From: Paragordius varius | Taxonomy: Eukaryota > Nematomorpha | Direction of reading: 5' to 3' | Length of the DNA: 64,000 nt | Assembly (NCBI GenBank): GCA_964247055.1 | Contig: OZ176052.1 | Span: forward strand, 2,914,001-2,978,000 | In this document: piece by piece, positions 1 through 14,400 of the stretch | How the letters are laid out: the number at the start of each line of letters is the position of its first letter | Numbering within the stretch: position 1 is the first letter of the stretch | Program-made: the position numbers and the translations under genes | Notes under the pieces: model-generated | The model's input: the letters and a program-made list of their open reading frames with translations, nothing else | Databases searched by the model: none | Told to the model about the DNA's origin: nothing

Positions 1-544
1 TTTTATTTAAGATTTCTCATGTTTCAAATTATAAATAAAGCCTAAATCTTTATAAATTACTAAAAAAAGTTTATTTCTACCAGATTTATTACTTAAAGGG
101 ATTGCTTAATCATTCATTAAAAAATCATTAAACATGTATATATCCATTACTTGGCATCCTAAATAATATTATTAAGTAATGGGTAAAGTTTTTTTATATG
201 AATGAATGAATCTGTTCGGATTGTCATATCGTTTTATATTTTCTTTTAAAAACCTATTCTTTTATAAATTATTGTTTTGAAAGTTTTTTTAACAAGATAA
301 TCATGGTTTATTTGCAACTTAAGGCAATTTTTAACCAATATGAATGCAAATTATTTGATTAAGAAAATTTTAAAATTTAAATTGAGTTTTGCGGTCAAAA
401 ACTAAAAATGTCCGATGTAATGTGGTAATTCATTTTAATATAATGGCTACATGTATTCGATATACAAATAAGTATTTGACTACTGCCCGTTTAGGATAAA
501 TCTAATATTGTAAAAATATGAAATGTATAAAAATTATTAATATT
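1..544. other. Left-edge intergenic DNA, no gene seen
   Basis: A+T-rich sequence downstream of synaptojanin. The only candidate coding piece is a short minus-strand stretch at about 484-502 that could be a terminal mini-exon of synaptojanin. No repeat family from the rest of the window was recognised here. Confidence 0.5.
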
Positions 545-550
545 TTTATT
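545..550 (-). terminator. Candidate poly(A) signal of synaptojanin
   Basis: AATAAA on the minus strand, about 130 nt past the synaptojanin stop at 681. It supports the end chosen for that gene. In DNA this A+T-rich the hexamer also occurs by chance. Confidence 0.4.
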
Positions 551-680
551 TAAATATTTGTAGTATATACATTGATACGAATGAAATTTTATATACAGTC
601 AGTCGATAATGCAAATTCCAATACCAATAATAATATATTAAAGGGTTTAAAATTAATTTTTAGCCGTTAAAACAAATATA

Positions 681-3600
681 TTACCTTATAAAGCTTGAAA
701 GTTTAGGTGACCGGGGTAATTTTGTATTGCACAAATGTTTGAGAGAAAAATAGGCAGAATATCCTTTAGAAAATGTACAAGTAAGCCCATATATATAATA
801 TAGAGGTATTAAAGTTTTTGTCTCGTTGTGCTGTTGTGGACTGTTATGATAGGCATTAAGGATATCATCATTTTCACTTATAATATTTTGATCAAATCTA
901 GCAATAATAAGTAAGTAGGTATAACAGACATACAAACATTTTTTTTGAAAAAAAAATGTTAAAATATGTAAAATTTAGGGTACAAAATTTATTCTTAGAT
1001 ACTTTAATAATTAAAATCAAAAATGTATATCAAGGATAAATTTACTAAATAATAATAATAATAAAGTTTAATAATAAGGAGTTTTAATGATTAGCAATTA
1101 AATATTATATAAAAATTAAAACTACGCTAAATACTTTAAAATCGAGCAATAAATATAAAAAAACATGCTTAATAATTTGCATAAATAAAAAACTTTACTG
1201 ATATAAAAACTATTTGGACTCAACTTATACCTTAACCACAAAATGTCACCAGCTTGGGAAGTAAGATAAGAGTTAATAGATTGATATACTTCGTGTAAAA
1301 CTTCGTCACTATCATTAAAATCTCCATTTCTCCCAATGGCATATTCTAACATTTAAAAATAATTTCTCATATATATTATTTATGTAAATAATAAAAATAT
1401 ATTCAAATAAATTTGATAAATGAACGTTATTATATCGAATATATATATGTATATAATTTAACATTATAATAAATGTCAGCTATTTTTATAAAATATTAAT
1501 TATTTTAGTATAATCAAGAAATTTAAATTTTTAAACTATAATATTTAAAAATATTTCATATTTATCAATATTTTAAAAGAAATTGATTAGAATTTTCAAG
1601 ATACTATATTATATTTTACTTTGAGTATGTGAGACAGGAACCGGATTGTTTCCAATTTTAAGGTAAATGCGAATGGATCTATCCAAAGGTCCGGTGGCCT
1701 CTATCAGTTTTGGGAGACATTTGGAAAAAAGATCAATCGATAAAATACGAATGTTCATGTCAAACATACCATAAACTGGTCTGTGATAATAAAATAAAAA
1801 AAAAATTGCGATTATATATATATAAAGAATGTCTCAAATGGTATAAATTTCAAAAATGTTTTAAGATTGCAAAAAAGATGCCATAATTAGAATTAGAATT
1901 CAGTTTTATCAATAAAAATATATTTAGTAATGCGGAGATAGCTAATTTAAATTATAAAAATTAAAAACAAATATGTATATAACAACTATATTGTTATATA
2001 CATCTTTTATACACATACGATATATTATTAGCACAAAATAATTTGATTCCGAATATTCAAGCATTGATTTTAAACTCTATCAACATTATTAACTATTCAT
2101 TAAAGTTTCGACCTCATCTTAACTACTTGAAAATGCTAATGATATACTAGTGGAATCACAAAAAATTTGGAAAGTTATCAATAATGAAAGAGTATGTTTG
2201 ATCCTATAAAAATGTTAAATAAAAAAACTGTTATGTAAACCAAACTACTCTATTATTCTGAATAAACCTTTTATTAAAAAAAATTAAAGGTATATAAATA
2301 TCGCCTAAAGGGTTTTTCCTAAAATTTTTTCCCACCCAATACTATAATATAATACAAAAACACAGTAAATAATCAATCTTTACCTATGATCTGAGCTAGT
2401 CAGTTCCGCACGATTATAAACCAAAAGTTTTAAACCATTGCTAATTTTGCCGTTCGCAGTATTTTTAGTATCGGATTGATTTTGGTTAAAACCAGGTCTG
2501 TCTTTCCAATGTCTCCATAGAATACGATCTGTCCAAGCCGGTATTCGATTTTTTTCCGATGTGTCATAATGCAAAGAGCCAACATCATATTTGTAAGTTG
2601 GGGCAAATGACAATGGTCCTTCACAGAAATCTTGAAATGCCTGTTTTTATTTTTTTTGGGAATGTATAGTTTTACAACAATAATTATATGAAATTTAATC
2701 CTTAAGCGTTCGTTTTAATTTCAAACTTTAATTACAAATTTATTTTAAAACACTTAAAAATTACACTAAAAAACTTTTCAGTATAACTTTTTAAACACTT
2801 CAAATTAATTTTTAAACTTTCACCGTGTATGATAAAATATCACCATTTTTGCCTAAAAAATGTGTTCTATGTAATTTATTTTTTGTTTTTTAGCTTTACC
2901 ATACCTAATAAAAAAGTAATTAAAATATTAAATTTTTTTACCCTATCTCTTAGTTATTAAACATTATTTATATATTATAATATAATTCCAAAAAATTACC
3001 AATCCATTCTTGATCTGATTGGTCAATTGTTCAGCCTCTGTTAACTGAGTCCATTTCAAACCCCTAACGTAATCTTTAACATTGTCTATGGGCATATCGA
3101 TACGATAATTAAAATCACCAAACCAAAATACATAATCGCATGTTTGTAATGATGATTGCTAAAAGTATATGAAATAAATAAATTAAATTTTTAGAAATGA
3201 ATAATCACAAATATTATATACCGAAAAAAACTGATTTTAACAATATTGAAAATACCGTAAAATTACATTTTTCATTCAAATAACAATAATATTGGTCGTT
3301 TAAAATAAAAACAAAAAAATCTATCATCTTTAAATAAAAAAAGTTAAAAAGGCCATTATTTGATTGATTCGTTCAGAAAAATCGTAAATATCCGTTTTTG
3401 TCCAATTCGCACAAATAATATTGCTCTAAAAATAGGTTCCCTCCTAAACAGGTAATAAAAAACAGCATTAAAAAAGTCAAATTTGACTGTATCATCGCGC
3501 AAATATACATATAAATTTTATTTACGAAAATTTTTTTATTAAATTTTCAAAATGTATCAATAATTCATATATAATTTTTACAATTTTCGAAGTGATTTCA

Positions 3601-6600
3601 GCAAAATCATTATTGCGTTCGCGTGTTTGGCTTTGCCCTGCGGCCAAATGAGCACATATGAAAGCAAGGGAAGAACATCCAAGAGTTACTTTGAGAAATA
3701 TGGCACCCTTATTACCAGTCGTACCACCCAGGCCTGTTTTCACTTTGGTGATGGAAACATCTCTAAACACAAATTTAAAAATTAAAATATATTTTAATAA
3801 TCTAACATGTTAAATATTTGGATCAACTATGCTAAAAGAATGGTTTTTAAAGTTTATTTTGCAAAAAATATAATAATTAATACTTAATGGCAAAACTAAA
3901 AATCACATAATTTTTATGCAAAAAGAATGCACTTTTTAATGACCACTTTTGTTCAATCTAATATTTAAAGATAATTTTTCATTTTCATTTTTAAATCTTA
4001 ACATTGATGGTGCGAAAAAAGTATTTTTTATAAATAATAAATAAACTAAAATAAAAAATTAACTTTCATTACCTTATATAAGGGACTAACGTTTGATGAA
4101 CAAACAAAAAAATACAGACACCCACCAATTGTGAAGATGTAACTGAAACAAAACGGCCTTTTAGCTTAAGTAAATCAAGCATTTGAGATTCCCAATAAAC
4201 CTGGTTTTCAATACTAAATTATTTATTAAAAAAAGTTGAATTATTATAGAAAAAATAATAATAATTTATTTAATATGGACTTTGCTAAAAAAGCATATAG
4301 AAAATCGTAAATACTTTGTTATTGCAATATTTTTGGCATTGAGATCAATTATTTCTTGGAAACCGACCACATACATATCAGGTATAATATCCTCTTTATC
4401 TGAAATCAAAATTATTATAGATATACCATTTTCCAGTCAAAAGACCACATTTTTTAACCATATTAAAAGAATTGTCTATAATTAAACATGTTGTCATTTA
4501 AAATAATGTTGCTTTTGGTTAAAAAATGTTGCGTTTGGTTAATGTTTGACTCTAAAACGATATATGCAGAAATTATTGCAGAAATTACTAGTTTATCTTA
4601 TTTAATGTCGGATATATAATGATGATATTCAATTAATCTAAACCAATTAATCCGAAACTTCAACAATTTTTTTTAATTCTATAAAATAAAATGGTATATA
4701 TATATATAGATTTGTGTGACAAAATTATTGATTTTTATAATAATTCTCATATATCCAACTCTAATCTTATATAAAACTATTATCAATAAAATTTATTCAT
4801 TTAACACATATTTTTTTCAAAAAACAGTCAAAACACAAATAAAAAAATATCCAAATTATAAAAATTTCGAACCTTTAGCAATACCATTGTAGTCTCTACA
4901 ACCAGTCTTATATATGGGTGTGGTAAGCCATTTACATAAATTATCAGTATCGCTGGCATTTAGTATTTTCCCTCCATTCACATTCCATGTGCCTATGAAA
5001 CATCTCAACGATCTAGGTTCACTTATTTCATGGTACCAGTAATACAGTGTTTCACGTAATTCGGTAGATACTATTTTTTGATTTTAAGAAATTGGTATAC
5101 ATTTTCACCCTTAAACAATTCCAATTCACCCTTGAACAATTCAAATTCACATCAAATAAAGTATAAATTTTTTAAGATTAAAATAACCTATATTAAAAAA
5201 ATATTTTTTTTAAAATTAAAATAATACTGAAAAAATAATATATGCCATAAAGATGTATTTTATATTAAACGGAATATTATTCGAAAACACATAATTTATT
5301 TTTGGGGTGAATTTGAATTGTTTGAGGGTGAATTTGAACTGTAAATGGTATATAACAATTTTTTTATTTGAGATGATGAATTCAGGTAATTTTTTAGGAT
5401 TTTTATTATAGCTATAAAATGTTATAAAAATAAATGATTAAAAATATTACCAATCTTTACGAAGTGAAATATTGTAGAATTTTAAGAAAATGCGTCTAGA
5501 TGTTAATGACAAAATACTGTATAATTTTTTGTAAAAAATATAAATAGCTGTAATAATCGCCTCCCCTACAATAACATTCCTTAAATTAATAACAAACTCT
5601 TTTCAATAAAAGATAATAACAATACACACCTTATGTCCAATCATATCTATTTTATCCATATATGGTAAATAAATTATTTCTGTATTTTAGATATTTATAT
5701 ATAATATATTTATAAAAAAAATTTAAAATCTTTAAAAAAAATATACTCCATTGAGTTCCTATGGGGAACATGTATTGCAAAAAAGCCGTATAAAATTCAA
5801 TTCGAGTTGCATTAACTTGAACCGGATTAAGTAATAAATCTATAGCAAGTTGTCTAGCCTCATCCAAAAAATTGCTTTGAATCGTTCGACTTACTGAAAG
5901 GGCACCCTCTTTAAACTATTATATATATATATATATATGTATCGTTGTATTAGGAAAATTAAATAATAATATATATGATTATCTTTGTAAAATTTTAAAA
6001 ACTTAGGTTTTTAGATTTTAAAGTATAAATTTTCCACCATTTTACCATTTTTTGGTGAAAAATTATCGTTTAAATCTTTTTTGTGCATAACTAATTAAAC
6101 GCATGAATTGTAGAAATCTTTTTTTCGGAAATTTCGTAATTACATATGTTTTATGAAACTTTTATTCATTTATAAATATTTTTTTTAAATTTTTAAGCTG
6201 GTTTGTTTTTGTCAAAATTTATGGTTGTGCAATCCGTATTTTAAAGATATTCTTTTGGTTATTTAATCATAAAATTTAATTACTTTTCCTTTAAATTCCA
6301 TGGCATTCGTTCCGGCATAAATATAACTTATTTTATCACCATTCGCTGTCCACATTGAACGAAACATCTCTTCGAATCGAGATATGATTGGGGTATCATT
6401 TAACCCCAAGGCAAATAACTGATAAGCTAAAATCTAACATTAAAATAATATATATATATATATACAATTTTAAAAATTTTAAAGTGAAATCTTATACCAA
6501 TGTAAATATTGTTTTGCGTAATCAATATTTTATAATTATTAATTATAATTAAAAAGGATATAGAGTCGTTGAATATAAAATATTTTTTGATAATCGATTT

Positions 6601-9600
6601 ATAATTATATATGGAAGTGTTATTATAATAGTATAAACACAATATTTGATGGACTATATTAGTTTATTTTATAAAATAAAAAAGGCAAAAAAGAATTCAG
6701 TTTATATATGTTAAAAACAAACCTTTCGCGCAATATAACTTTGCGTGGAATTTGTCCTATCAATACAATCCACACAATTGGTCCGTATAAAAACTAAAAT
6801 AAAAAATGACAAAATATTAATTAAATGAACATTATTATATAATGTAAAATTTAACAATTTAAATCGCTTAGTCAGTTGTAAATTTAAGTTTAAATTCGCT
6901 TAGGATTAATTATATGTTTATGGTCAAAATTTATTAAATTAGATATAATACAGTAAAAACTGAAATTATACGGACAAAACGTAAAAATATATAGACAAAT
7001 ATTTTTTTCCAAAAGACAACCATATTTTTTATTTTTTGATTTATTTCAATATAACTCATTGTTTTAAATGGCAAAGTGTGAAATAGAGATATATAATATT
7101 AACATAATCAATTCTATATTTTGCAATTGTAACTAAGTAGCTTATATGGGAAACATTTAGGTTTAAAAAGTATGGTTGTCTTTTAAATCAAAATATTTGT
7201 CTTTATATTATCACGTTTTGTCCGTATTCAATTTTTACTGTATATTTTTCGCTTTTTTTATATTTATGTTTTCTTTAATTTAAAAATATAATCAATAGGA
7301 AAATTTTGATATATAAAAACCTAATAGCTCAAAAAACATGTATGAAAGTGAATTCGAAATGTTCAAAGATTAATTTAAAGTGTTATTTAATATATTATAC
7401 AAAATAGGTAGGTAGTGCTTACTATTTTGCATGGAATGCGGTTGAGTATCATTACCAGTCAGGGTAGAATAATGAGATTTTACATTCGACATGTAAAATA
7501 AGCCTAAAATGCCATTTAAATTATTACCAAAATTATTATTTTTATCGTTGCAAACACCTACTACTAAATTTTCATTCGTCGCGTTAGCATTAATATGAGT
7601 TTGTTGAGATTCTAATTCTGATTGTGTAGTAGTATTGTTAAATAAATTTGTGTCCTTAAGTTTATGTAAGGATGGATATATTTCATGCTTCCACAAGGAT
7701 TCTAAGGCCAAGCCAGCTAACCGTGAACTGGTCCGGCATTGTGCATGATAATCAAACAGAATAAAGGGAATTAACTCATGGAATGTTGAGATTTTATGAT
7801 GATCCTATATTATAAAAAAATGAATTTTTCATAAACTTTGATTCTATAAATTAAGTATTAATTTTTAGGATAAGAGATTAAATTAATATATTTTTTGAAA
7901 TGTCATCTTGTCAAAACGACTAAACCCCGCGCAAAAGATTTGAAAAACTAAAGTTTTATTATAAAATCAAGAAATCTCATCATCTATCATTAGTCGGCGT
8001 AAAACTGCAAATTTTATGCGATGAATATCCGTATAAAACGTATTTTTTATTATAAATTTTTAGGATAAATATCTTACTTCATCGGTGAAAAAAGCATTTT
8101 TTATTCGATTTATGGGGGAGAAAAAAATGTTTGTGCGAGTCTAATTGAACAAAATCAAAAAAAGATTTTGCCAACAAAAATCTTATAATTATAAATGGCT
8201 AAAATCATATGACTAATCGGCATGATATGAGGTGTTTAACTGTAAAAATTAAATAAACCCCAAATTTTTTTATTTATCAATCAATTATAATTTCTCGAAT
8301 AATGAGGAAAAAAGTAATTTGACTCTATAAAAGATTAGTACAATGCCAACCATGATAAGAATTGAAATTCATCTCCAAAATCTTTAAAACTAATTTAAAA
8401 TAAATTTTTCGAACTATTCCTTATTTTAAAGTATAGTTAAGAAAAAATATAATTCTGCTTTTAATTATTTTAAATAAAATAAATATAAAATTAGTAGTTT
8501 TTAAAAATAATTAATTATGAAAAAAAAATATAATTATATTTTAAAGATTATAAAATATCAATACCTGATAATTTTGACTTAAATATTTTTCGCCCTCTTT
8601 GGATCCCAACAAATTTAGTATGACCAAATTCCCGTATTTATTGGTGAGCAAAGAAAAGTGTCTAAATTAAGGTAATACCGAAAAATAAATTAATATAATG
8701 TTTGAGATTTGCAAATAAAAAAAATTTTTTTCCCCGAAATAAAATCTATTAAATTAATAATGGGGTTAGTTTTTAAGCATTATAGTTATAATAATTATTA
8801 AGAATGTTAAAGGTAAAACCCTAAAATTATGATAATATTAATCTATTTTTCACTTATTACTTTATTTGGATAATTGAAATAACAACTCATTAAAATAAAT
8901 TTAAACCTATATTCAATGTTACCATTAAGATATATAGTCCAAATTTTTATATAATCAAATTATTAAATAGTAAAAATTTTACAACATATTCTAATTCCAT
9001 TAAAACCGGAAAACTTCAAAAATAAAAAATTAATCCTTTTCTCAATAAGACAAAAAAATAATATATACAAATAAGATATATATTATATAAATCGATTGGC
9101 AATGAATATAAACTAAATTTATAATAATTTTTTTATAATGATAAATGAAATTAGGTGAATAAACCGTCAAATAGATGTTAACTTTAATGTTGTATAAAAG
9201 ATTTTGCAATATAATAATCAAAATAAATTATATAATCTTCATTGCATTTGTCTCTATGTTAAAGCAAGAACTTAGATTTAGAAAAAAACTTTAATTTGTA
9301 GTTTATATTATTTAAAAAAACCCATTTTAGAGATCGTGAAATACCTATCATAAGCTGGACAAGAGGCTTCAAAACCCCGCGATAACTGTATTTTATGTGC
9401 ACCGACTTGAATACCCGTTTGTTCCCAAAAGACTGGAACGGAACCACGGATTTGAACATACGAACTAATCAAAGTTTCATCCAAAATCACCAACTAAATT
9501 ATGTTTGAAAAAATAAGGACATGCAAAATATATATTTATATTATCTGCTCAATTTTGTTTGACAGACTAATTGATAATCAATTTTCATTGATCACCAAAA

Positions 9601-11412
9601 ATAAAGGAAAGAAAATGATATAGGCATTCACAACGGTAAAACAACAAAAATGTTGTTACATCAATATAAAATTATTGAATATATTGATTTTTGGAGCTTC
9701 TACAACTACGATGTTTTATAGAATGCCTAATATAATATGAAAGGAAAAATATCCCCCAAAAAACATAATAAATGAAGAATTTTCCAATTTTTTGACATTA
9801 ATATTCTAATTAATTATCAATTTAACTCTATTTAGCACCTAACTTTATATTATTGAAATGAAAGAAAATAAATCTAAATTATTGTCAAAATTTTCTTCCC
9901 TTCATAATTTGAATAAGTCTATTTTTTATCGAGAACTAATTAAATTATAATATAAAATAATAAATTTTATCCTACATAACTAAACAAAAATAAATAATTA
10001 AACTCATATTTTTGATTTTAGTTTCATTAAAATGACTGATATATACCCCCAACAAACTTTTTCGTTTATATACTGAAAATAATTAAAACTTTAACCGGTT
10101 ATAGCTTAAGTACTAAAAACTTATTTGAAAATCGGAAAACTACAGTGATATAAACACACTGTAATAAAATCATTTAAGAGCTAATTAAATATTAATTTAT
10201 AATACCTGTTCAGTTTCAACAAAATTTGCGACACACCCATTGTCATCAATCCCACGAACATTAAACCGTGTTCCCGCCCTTTCTGCACTGTAACGTGAGA
10301 TGAGAGCTAGCCTTGCTTTGTGAGAACCGGCGTAAGCCGTTTTAATTTCAATGTGACCACAAATGGTTGGGGTGAACCATTTACCTGCATCCTCTGGTCT
10401 GATACCATGTTGCGATAAGTAAGTGTAGGGGATTTTATTCCTGAAATAAAAAAATTTTCTTAGTAATGAGTTGGGATTTTAACTTAAAACATAATTACTG
10501 GGTAAAAAATAGTTAATGTCCACTGCTTAAGAATGCAGGAATTTAGGGTAATAAACAGTTTTTAATAATTGGAAATGCTGTTAATTTAAAAGAGCTATAC
10601 ATATCGCAGTTATAACATTCTTAGGTGTATTTAAAATAAATTAACTAAACATGAATTTGACTAAATTAATTTTTTAATTACAAAAATACTTGATTAAAAG
10701 CAATAGCAATCTCAATTTAGCGACCTAAAACCTTTAAAAAACCCCTAATTAGGGTAAAAAATATAATGCTTTATACGCCTAAACCCAAAGAGCATTATTC
10801 ATATTAAGATTTACAAATCTAGAAGATAGTTTGTTAAAATTTACCAAATTAATAAATAATAAATTTTGTACCAAAAGAATCGTTCGTCTGTTTCATCATT
10901 TGATTGAATCCGTTGAAACGATAACGTGAGATCAAATTTTAAATCCGAAGAATTTTCAGAAACGGAAAAGTAGAAAGATCCTGAACTCAAAAACCTTTTA
11001 AGTTCTGTTATCCCAATGTATTCCTCTTCAAAAAGAATATGTGAATTGATGCATATAAATTGCACCGATGTGATTTTGTAAATTTCAGATTCAAACAGTT
11101 TCCCAACTGATACACAACCAGTAACCAACACTAAAAATTTACCATTGTGGTTGGCTTTTAGTTATAAAAAATATTAAACCAAAAGATAATTCAATCAGGC
11201 CCAAACAACAGTAAGCATCAAATCCACGGTTATATTGAACGCGTGATGTTAAAAATGTTGATTTATCTAATTATTTTTTTATATAAATGAAAATTACCAA
11301 TTTCATACACTCCATCGTGCTCAAAAAATAAATATCCGTATTTTGTTTCGAATAAAGCTCCGTTTACCTCTTTGTCTTTGGTGTAAACCAAAACAGTTTT
11401 TCGCAAGCTCAT
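681..11412 (-). CDS. SYNJ: Synaptojanin, phosphoinositide phosphatase (19 exons)
   Basis: Dual phosphoinositide phosphatase that removes PI(4,5)P2 from endocytic vesicles. Exons in transcript order: 11412-11298, 11266-11180, 11154-10845, 10440-10206, 9493-9345, 8661-8565, 7804-7423, 6793-6723, 6433-6284, 5915-5747, 5070-4873, 4399-4315, 4213-4073, 3762-3582, 3158-3000, 2640-2384, 1780-1620, 1345-1231, 897-681; all phases agree. The N-terminal Sac1 domain has [20 protein letters not shown]-like [13 protein letters not shown] and the catalytic CX5R motif [10 protein letters not shown] (exon 8). The 5-phosphatase domain has [47 protein letters not shown] and SSDHRPV, so both active sites look intact. 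The last two exons align with the RRM-like region ([13 protein letters not shown]). No proline-rich tail was seen. An Asn-rich insert lies in exon 7. The TAA at 681-683 overlaps a possible donor (AG|GTAATA); a downstream mini-exon near 484-502 cannot be excluded. Confidence 0.93.
5094..5351. mobile_element. ACCAT-type MITE, family A, in synaptojanin intron 10
   Basis: Decayed left end (GTATACATTTTCACCC) and good right end (GAACTGTAAATGGTAT), with one or two 21-nt units per side. It starts 24 bp beyond the edge of exon 11 (5070). Confidence 0.75.
6951..7240. mobile_element. Mariner-like MITE D, TA target (copy 1)
   Basis: About 290 bp with ends CAGTAAAAACTGAAATTATA and CAATTTTTACTG and inner GGACAAAACGT/ACGTTTTGTCC, flanked by TA. 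It occupies much of synaptojanin intron 7 (6794-7422). Confidence 0.85.
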
Positions 11413-11473
11413 AGCAACTTAAATCCTACTAAAATCAGTACCCATACAATTTAGCATAATCACATAAAATGTG
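11413..11473. promoter_or_regulatory. 61-bp head-to-head intergenic region (bidirectional start)
   Basis: The start codons of synaptojanin (minus, 11412) and WDR24 (plus, 11474) are separated by only 61 bp, so any shared promoter must fit here or overlap the coding regions. Both strands carry an AG acceptor inside the gap: minus-strand GATTTTAG ending at 11429, 16 nt before the synaptojanin ATG, and plus-strand ATTTAG ending at 11454, 19 nt before the WDR24 ATG. No TATA box or CpG cluster stands out. Confidence 0.6.
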
Positions 11474-14400
11474 ATGTTATTTAAATTGGAGGCACCTTTA
11501 AATGCCATAAGCGTGTGCAATAAAAGCCAATGCCTTGCTATAGCTGGGCGAAATCTGTTGAAAGTTTACAATATTCGGATAGAAATCGGCCATCCCATCA
11601 AAATAGAAGAACTTATGAATTTAAGACGCGGACGCAATTTGAATCAAGGTTGTACTGATATATCATGGAATCCAGAACAAACCAACATTTTAGCCTCAGC
11701 AACGGCTAATGGATCCCTTATTTTGTGGGATATGGAAAAAACATCTCCCACCAAACAAACTAAAACAATAACCCAACATACAAGAGCTGTCAATCGATTG
11801 TGTTTTAACCCTGGAAATTCTAACATTCTTTTAAGTGGTTCTCAGGATGGCTCAATGAAATGTTTTGATATAAGGAATCAACAGACAACTCATATATTTT
11901 CAGGGTAATCAAATATTAATTAGAAAAATTTGCTAAATTTTATCAAATTTTATATAGAGATACAAAAATTTATCGATTGAACTCTTGTTAGAAATACTGA
12001 CAGTGTACGAGATGTCAATTTTAATCCACATAATACCAATGTCTTTGCTGCGGGCCAAGAAAACGGTACAATTCAATTATGGGATCTTAGAGCTCCTGCA
12101 ACACCCTATAGAGAATTCTCGGCTCACAATGGACCAGCTTTTTCATGTGAATGGTACCCATATTCACCAAATTTGCTTGGTTCAGCTGGTCGCGATAAAT
12201 TTATAAAGGTGTTTTTTGAATCATTTTTTTAAATTTTTATATGACATAAACTAAATTTATTAATAATTAATTAATTACAGCAAAAAAATGGAAATAAAGT
12301 TTACATATATAAACCTTAATGATAAAACTCACTTTTTCCCTTATTTGCCAATAATATTAAGAGTAATGCTAATAATAATTTGCCTTTATTACTATAATAT
12401 TAACATAACATTTATAATGAAAATCATACTCCCTATTATACAAGTAACATGATAAAATTTTGATTAACTTTTTCAGTAGTAGTTTTTTTAAATTTTTGTC
12501 ATTTCTCTTGAGTTCTCATGTATAAAAACTACATGTTAATTTTGACCTTAAACTGACCATAAAAATGTATTATGGATTTTGCAAATACATATTTGATAAA
12601 TTACACATAAATTTGAATTCTGTTGTATTTTATGTTAATTTTTTTTTGTTTTGTGGGGCGGAATAGGTTTGGGACATATCCTACCTTCCAAGATTAGAAA
12701 AAAGTTTGCAATCTTTTGCCTCCATATCCCGTATAAAATGGAAACCAGTAGAACATTCCAAAAATACTTTTACGACCGCTGACAATCCGATTGAAAACGG
12801 TTCATTTGAATTGGTTAGCACATGCTTAGTATTCGATCATAATGTAAATTTGTGGGATTTACAAAAACCTTGGACACCTCAATTCTGTTTTTATCCACAC
12901 AATGATATTGTTACCGGTTTATTTAATTTATTTTTTGGCAAACTAATTTTTTTGGGTAGCCGGACTAAATAAACTTTTTGGGGATGTTTATGCTTGTATA
13001 ACCTACAAAAATATATTTATTATATTTTAGATTTAAAAAAACACGGTCAATATCGATTTTAATATTTAATTTAATATTATTATTATCATAACATTTATTT
13101 AATATCAATTTTTTAATTATTTATCAATGTTGAATTTACAATTGCTATCATATTGCATTTTAGGCATTAGTTGGTATACACCACACTTGAACGATAACGA
13201 CACATCATACATTGTCTCATGCAGTAAAGACGCCACCTTAGCAATTTATAAACCGCCTGATTGTGTTACTACTCCACATTTAAATCTTAATGATACATTT
13301 TATTATACACCATGTCAGTACAAGGTACAACCTTTTGCTTTGGATTGGAGTTTTAGCGGTACAAATCATTCAATGTTAGCTAGTGTTGAACCGCTGTCAT
13401 TATCTCTTAATTTAAAAGAAAATGTAACATCAAAAACTCCTCTAGATAATTTGTTGCATCTTATGACAGATTTAAACATTTTCGATAATCAGTTGCAGGA
13501 TAAAGATTTAAGTGCTTCTTGGAATTTAGTGTCTACAGATGGGAGGAGAGATGTTCTAGAAAAGTTATTACTTTCAAACAACATGTCGCATACAGATTCA
13601 ATGGAATCCCATATGATTGACAATAATACCAAAAATGATGCGGACCTATCGGTAGAATACATAAGTACAGGAATCGATATAACTGACATGTCGGGGGATC
13701 AAATCATCTCTGAACAAACGTTTATCATGACTGCGCAGCAAGGGGAAAATTTTAAGCCGAATGGTACCATTTCTGATTCGCATGGTTTCACTTTGGTCTC
13801 ATACAAAAAATTATCATCACGTAAAAACAAAGCTAAAAATCTTACTTCGACTCGTGGCATGGACTTATCAAAAGAGTGGATATCTCAGAAAAAGAATGAT
13901 GAAAGAATCACAACTCAAGCATATACTGCAGATATTTTACCACAAAGTGCCATGCGAAAAAATTTATCGCTCCAATTTACAAGTTTTATAGCGTCATATT
14001 TAATTTTTTATTTTCTTACATCACGTCATACGGAATAGTAGTATTTAAGTGTTTTTAGATAAAATTTGTTTCGATTTGGACATATGTATTAAAAGCGTTT
14101 GATTGGAAAATTATTATATAATTCAAAATATTGTTCAGTCTTTTTGTAAATTTAGGCCTTTTTATTTATCATTATTTAATAACAATCTGTTATTAATATT
14201 TCTAGCCTTTAGTTTTAAACTAAAATTGTACATTTCCCGATATCGATTGAAATTTTCTTGGTTTTATATTTCAACTCTTTTGCTTGGTAGAAAAAACGTA
14301 ATAACGATCAATTTTTTTAGATTAGTTTTTATCACTTAAAAATTTGAAAAGAGACAACACAAATTTATTAATAAATTAAATACTACAGAAACAAACTTGT

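Noticed and set aside
4282-4485. Plus-strand open frame of 67 codons
   Set aside because: It is antisense to synaptojanin exon 12, whose minus-strand reading has the conserved VVGFQEI motif.
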